Source of the DNA: Candidatus Poseidoniaceae archaeon | GTDB taxonomy: Archaea > Thermoplasmatota > Poseidoniia > Poseidoniales > Poseidoniaceae | Reading direction: 5' to 3' | Assembly: GCA_949372875.1 (NCBI GenBank) | Contig: CASIAW010000013.1 | Coordinates: 1 to 35,107 of the forward strand | Length of the DNA: 35,107 nt | Part shown: positions 31,980 to 35,107 of the stretch, in pieces | Layout of the letters: the number at the start of each line of letters is the position of its first letter | Numbering within the stretch: position 1 is the first letter of the stretch | Program-made: the position numbers and the translations under genes | Notes under the pieces: generated by a model | What the model saw: only the letters and a program-made list of their open reading frames with translations | The model's database searches: none | Told to the model about the DNA's origin: nothing

Positions 31980-33229
31980 TAAACGTGATAATTTCTTACC
32001 ACTACGAGCAAGGTAAGTTAGAATTTAACTATCAATGTGAGTCGGAGGAACCCAAGGAATCTTCTGCCAAAATGTCTCGAACTAAATTTTTTGTAGAACT
32101 CCCCGTTGATGTCCCGATTGACTCAATCCATCCAGATCATCTCGCGCTATGTGCTTTCTTGGTGATTCGGCCTTGGGTCAATAAAAAATTAACTTTTTCA
32201 ATTCCAATTAGTCAACGTTTTGCAGATGGTTTGAACAAATGTAATTTCACAGTTGGCCCTGTGGACGAAAATCTGGAACCGTATTTACCTAAAGGCGGTT
32301 TGAGTTATATGGGATTGGCATACAGCGGGGGCGCAGACTCAACTGCCGCTCTTTCGGTTTTACCTAAAACCACTATTCCTATCTTTCTTGATCGGCCAAA
32401 AATGGAAAACACTCTCTATTCAAAAGAAGCTGCAATACAATCCTGTGAAAATCTTAAAAAAGTGGGATACCAGTGTTTGCTAATCAAGTGTGATCTTGAA
32501 TCAATGCGAGAACCATTAGGATTCCCTACTGACCTTTCTAACGGAGTTCCGGCGATACTTCTTGCCCAAAAATTAAATCTTTTTGCTATCTCTTATGGTA
32601 CAGTTTTAGAATCAATGTACGGGTTAGGTCGTCTAAAATTCAAAGATTATGAGGAAACATCGCATAAGCGAATGTGGTGGGATGTGTTTGAATCAGCGGG
32701 CTTGCCTCTTACTTTTCCCATTGCTGGTGTAAGTGAAGTCGGAACAGAATTAATCTGTTCACGTTCGAATATTGGTTCAATTGCGAGATCGTGTATTCGC
32801 GGTACTGCCTCGGAACCTTGCTATAAATGCTGGAAATGTTTTCGAAAGTTGACACTTAAGCAAAGCCTTGACTTAGGGGCTGAGGGTGACGAACACCTCA
32901 TTGGCCTAATTTCGAATAAAGAAGTAAGGACTAAGTTGTCTAAAATGCCAATAAGCCACGAAAATGTTCTCCTTTATGCCTTCTCCAAACTAGAAATGAG
33001 CATTTATCCCCCAGGTTTTTCAACCCGGTTTTCACATAACCTAGATCTTGATTACTTGGAAAAATGGTATACTCCTTCGAAGGCATACATTGATTCCAAA
33101 ATAAGATCTGAAGTAATTTCAAATATTAACCAATATATTTCACCCATGCAAGAGAGAGAAGAGGAATTAGTCAAAGAATGGGACAATCAAGTACGTATTG
33201 AAAAATTAATACCTTTAGAATATGATTAA
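31952..33229 (+). CDS. QueC-like PP-loop ATP-pyrophosphatase protein B
   Basis: This protein has up to 425 aa. It lacks the TPR-like N terminus of paralog A but shares HPDHLALCAFLVIRPW, the PP-loop SGGADSTAA (125-133), a YGTVLESMYGLGRLKF loop, FPIAGVSEVG and cysteines 281, 290, 293 and 296, again C-x8-C-x2-C-x2-C as in QueC. PP-loop A has SAG where B has the canonical SGG. The start is unclear: TTG 31952 opens the frame inside the epimerase gene, and GTG 31985 lies just after its stop. It is convergent with the GT-like gene at 33226, overlapping by 4 bases. Its substrate is unknown; an activated carboxylate is the inference. Confidence 0.75.
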   Translation: MVFSSKPELINVIISYHYEQGKLEFNYQCESEEPKESSAKMSRTKFFVELPVDVPIDSIHPDHLALCAFLVIRPWVNKKLTFSIPISQRFADGLNKCNFTVGPVDENLEPYLPKGGLSYMGLAYSGGADSTAALSVLPKTTIPIFLDRPKMENTLYSKEAAIQSCENLKKVGYQCLLIKCDLESMREPLGFPTDLSNGVPAILLAQKLNLFAISYGTVLESMYGLGRLKFKDYEETSHKRMWWDVFESAGLPLTFPIAGVSEVGTELICSRSNIGSIARSCIRGTASEPCYKCWKCFRKLTLKQSLDLGAEGDEHLIGLISNKEVRTKLSKMPISHENVLLYAFSKLEMSIYPPGFSTRFSHNLDLDYLEKWYTPSKAYIDSKIRSEVISNINQYISPMQEREEELVKEWDNQVRIEKLIPLEYD

Positions 33230-34497
33230 TTATGATTGTTCATGATGACTTTGACAAGTTTTTCAGTACCACTCTCAATCCCTAGTTTAGCCATTCTTTC
33301 TTTGAGTTGGACTTGAACATCACTGTCAGCCAACCGGTTCAAAGCAGCGTCGATAAGTCCATCGCCCATCATTGAATCAAGATACATGAGAGGCAAATCA
33401 TCAGTTCCAAATTCTTCTGATAACTCTTTCAATGTCGTTTTTTCGTCAGCAATTGATAAGGTTGGAATATTCAAATGAAAAGATGTGTGAATACTGTAAT
33501 GGTCTGGGTAAAGAACGGCTGCATCTGAAACCATCATTGCCCCAGAATAGTTTAGATTCTCATCACATATCGTTCTTGGATGATTGATTACAGATAAAAT
33601 CTTCATGTTTTGTCGGACGAGCAAAAATACATTTTCATTGGACAAAAGGCTCAGTGCTATTTTCTCAGTAAATTCATCTTTCACGCCAATATCAAAGAAG
33701 AGTAATGTTGCACCAAGAGGTAGGTGCTTTTCACGGAAAAGTAGACAGTCATTTCGACTTGGCGAATGGCTAATTATTGGGTTACAAAATATGGAACCAG
33801 ACCTCCCTATATTGATGTCAGTATCTGTTGTCTTTGAGATACTTGGATGAATAATTGCGTCGAATTGTTCAAATCCATCAATCGGTAGTGATGAAATCTT
33901 AAAGTTTTGAGAGGATTCTCGTACCCAATACCGATTCATTCCCTCTCGAAGACCCATCGCATTTAGCATTCCTCGGAACGGATAGTCGCCATCAAAAATA
34001 AAAGTTTTAGGAGAATATATATCAAAAATAGTATTGAGAAAAACCTCACATTGGTGATTCCATAATTTTGGATTCATTCCTTTCACACTGCTGCGTTCAG
34101 GAAAGGTATAGTATTGCACGTTTTTGTTCTGATTATGGACCCCGTCTTTATGGGTGGTAATGTGAAAGATTTGTGTATTCTTATCGTTTATGCTTTGAAT
34201 TATTGACTCACAGCGATCAAAGTGCAACCCCCGGGGAGATTTGGTTGAAAATAAGACTACACAATTGCGCATTATTCGTGGTTCCGACTTGTGATCAAGC
34301 CCCTTTTCTCTTAAGATGGCCCACATTAATTTTGGAATTGAAAAAGGCAGAAAAAAGATTTTCCAAGGTCTTTCGATTGCTTTTACCAGAAGGTTTCCAA
34401 ATCGAAAAGACGCCGTTTGGACGTATTCTCTTAAGTTCTTCTTGCAGAACCTCCTCCTTCCGAGAGAGTGTAAGAGGAACATTGTATTCTTCCACAA
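33226..34497 (-). CDS. Diverged GT-B glycosyltransferase-like protein B
   Basis: This 423-aa paralog of the protein at 28630 shares the N-terminal extension (ASFRFGNLLVKAIERPWKIFF), TFIFDGDYPFRGMLNAM, RYWVRESS, SLPIDGFEQFDAIIHPS and the overall domain order. Its catalytic signatures are changed: the Gly-rich GVGFGHFTR is SPRGLHFDR here, and the AGGYNSFHE donor motif is PDHYSIHTS. It may have a different donor, or be a non-catalytic partner. It is convergent with PP-loop protein B and divergent from the partial TPR-like gene. Confidence 0.7.
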   Translation of the reverse strand: MWKNTMFLLHSLGRRRFCKKNLREYVQTASFRFGNLLVKAIERPWKIFFLPFSIPKLMWAILREKGLDHKSEPRIMRNCVVLFSTKSPRGLHFDRCESIIQSINDKNTQIFHITTHKDGVHNQNKNVQYYTFPERSSVKGMNPKLWNHQCEVFLNTIFDIYSPKTFIFDGDYPFRGMLNAMGLREGMNRYWVRESSQNFKISSLPIDGFEQFDAIIHPSISKTTDTDINIGRSGSIFCNPIISHSPSRNDCLLFREKHLPLGATLLFFDIGVKDEFTEKIALSLLSNENVFLLVRQNMKILSVINHPRTICDENLNYSGAMMVSDAAVLYPDHYSIHTSFHLNIPTLSIADEKTTLKELSEEFGTDDLPLMYLDSMMGDGLIDAALNRLADSDVQVQLKERMAKLGIESGTEKLVKVIMNNHN

Positions 34498-34610
34498 AGA
34501 ATGCTACTTGGATTTGGTTAATGACATATGTGGCATTATCAGCATTGAATCATGCCAATCATACACATTACATATTGAGTGGCGGCCATGTTTTTACAAA
34601 AGGGGTTCTA

Positions 34611-35107
34611 ATGAGCGCAGTTAGCAATCCGAATGCGTTAAGAAAAGGCTATTCCTTACATGGAGTGAGTTTAGATCTCCGTGATCAATTTTCGTCCATC
34701 TCATATGTGGACTATGAATCGCTTCCAGACATTACAACTCTGTACAACAGTTTAGATGACGAACAGATTTTTGACACCTTTTTCCAACTTGCACTGGATG
34801 GCCAAATCCATGAACCAGATGATTTTTATCTGCTTGTAAGATCTCTTTTACGTTCGAGAAAACCGGATGAAGCCATTGAATTAATGAATCGTAATATCGA
34901 ACTTGTATACTCCTCTCGTAATGTGATATATGAGTACATAGTAATCTCCAGTAAACTTGGAAAATATTCCAACATGAATAAAGCAATCTCCCACCTTGAT
35001 GAAATTTATGCACTGAATGGAACCCATTCGAAAGTTTTGCAAGCTTTAATTCAGGCCCGTGTTGATGATTCTCGAATAAATGATTATATCGAAAAAATGG
35101 ATTTACG
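34611..35107 (+). CDS. Partial helical-repeat (TPR-like) protein
   Basis: The frame is open from ATG 34611 to the window end (165 codons) and runs on beyond it. Residues about 60-150 look like TPR units (RKPDEAIELMNRNIEL, then GKYSNMNKAISHLDEIY). An SD-like AAGGGG lies at about 34600-34605. The N-terminal 50 residues are not recognised. It could be the N terminus of another PP-loop or transferase protein, since paralog A also begins with a TPR-like segment; the window is too short to tell. Confidence 0.65.
   Translation, partial: MSAVSNPNALRKGYSLHGVSLDLRDQFSSISYVDYESLPDITTLYNSLDDEQIFDTFFQLALDGQIHEPDDFYLLVRSLLRSRKPDEAIELMNRNIELVYSSRNVIYEYIVISSKLGKYSNMNKAISHLDEIYALNGTHSKVLQALIQARVDDSRINDYIEKMDL

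Noticed and set aside
27138-33229. QueC-like genes as part of a QatABCD or CBASS-type defence system
   Set aside because: No QatA ATPase, TatD nuclease, CD-NTase or effector gene is nearby; all neighbours are glycan genes.

Overview
The window most likely comes from an uncultured marine planktonic archaeon of the Poseidoniia type (Marine Group II Euryarchaeota). This is inferred from gene content, because there is no rRNA marker. The evidence is a type IV pilin-like protein with an archaeal class III leader, a type II methionine aminopeptidase, secreted lipoproteins with an SGC/GCF-type lipobox and acidic linkers, an Upf1/IGHMBP2-type SF1 helicase, and a cysteate/threonine synthase-like PLP enzyme. 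I found no rRNA, tRNA, CRISPR array or insertion sequence.

Layout. Bases 1-2.6 kb hold the end of a nucleotide-sugar dehydrogenase gene, whose first 220 bases carry two single-base frameshifts, and the PLP enzyme. Bases 2.8-10.6 kb are a cell-surface/accessory stretch: a lipoprotein fusing an SGNH hydrolase to a GH43 arabinanase-like domain, an MBOAT O-acyltransferase with a membrane SGNH partner, an acidic lipoprotein, a cytochrome b561-like protein and an ICMT-like membrane methyltransferase. Bases 10.7-12.3 kb hold a divergent pair, an MDR quinone oxidoreductase and an HxlR regulator. Bases 12.3-14.2 kb hold a membrane wHTH protein and an SGNH-like lipoprotein between two 97-bp direct repeats. 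Bases 14.2-16.8 kb form a minus-strand operon (zinc-ribbon protein, GNAT, polysaccharide deacetylase). Bases 16.8-22.5 kb are a plus-strand block with informational genes: helicase, RDD protein, PPSG-repeat protein, small unknown, YrdC/Sua5 and MetAP2. The pilin follows at 22.9 kb with a strong hairpin/T-tract terminator.

Bases 23.5-35.1 kb are a surface-glycan region: a GT2, two GT4-type transferases, a UDP-hexose 4-epimerase, an SGNH/WcbI-like protein and, most notably, two paralogous gene pairs. Each pair joins a PP-loop ATP-pyrophosphatase-like protein carrying a QueC-type C-x8-C-x2-C-x2-C site with a GT-B glycosyltransferase-like protein that has an SxRLG-type N-terminal extension. From about 27 kb on the DNA is visibly more A+T-rich than at the left end, as expected of a variable or transferred polysaccharide island.

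The main candidate for a new system is this duplicated pair. My inference is that the PP-loop protein activates a carboxylate (possibly of a uronic acid or other acidic sugar) for amidation or a related reaction, and that the GT-like partner transfers or recognises the product. The sequence shows the motifs and the duplication; the chemistry is speculative.
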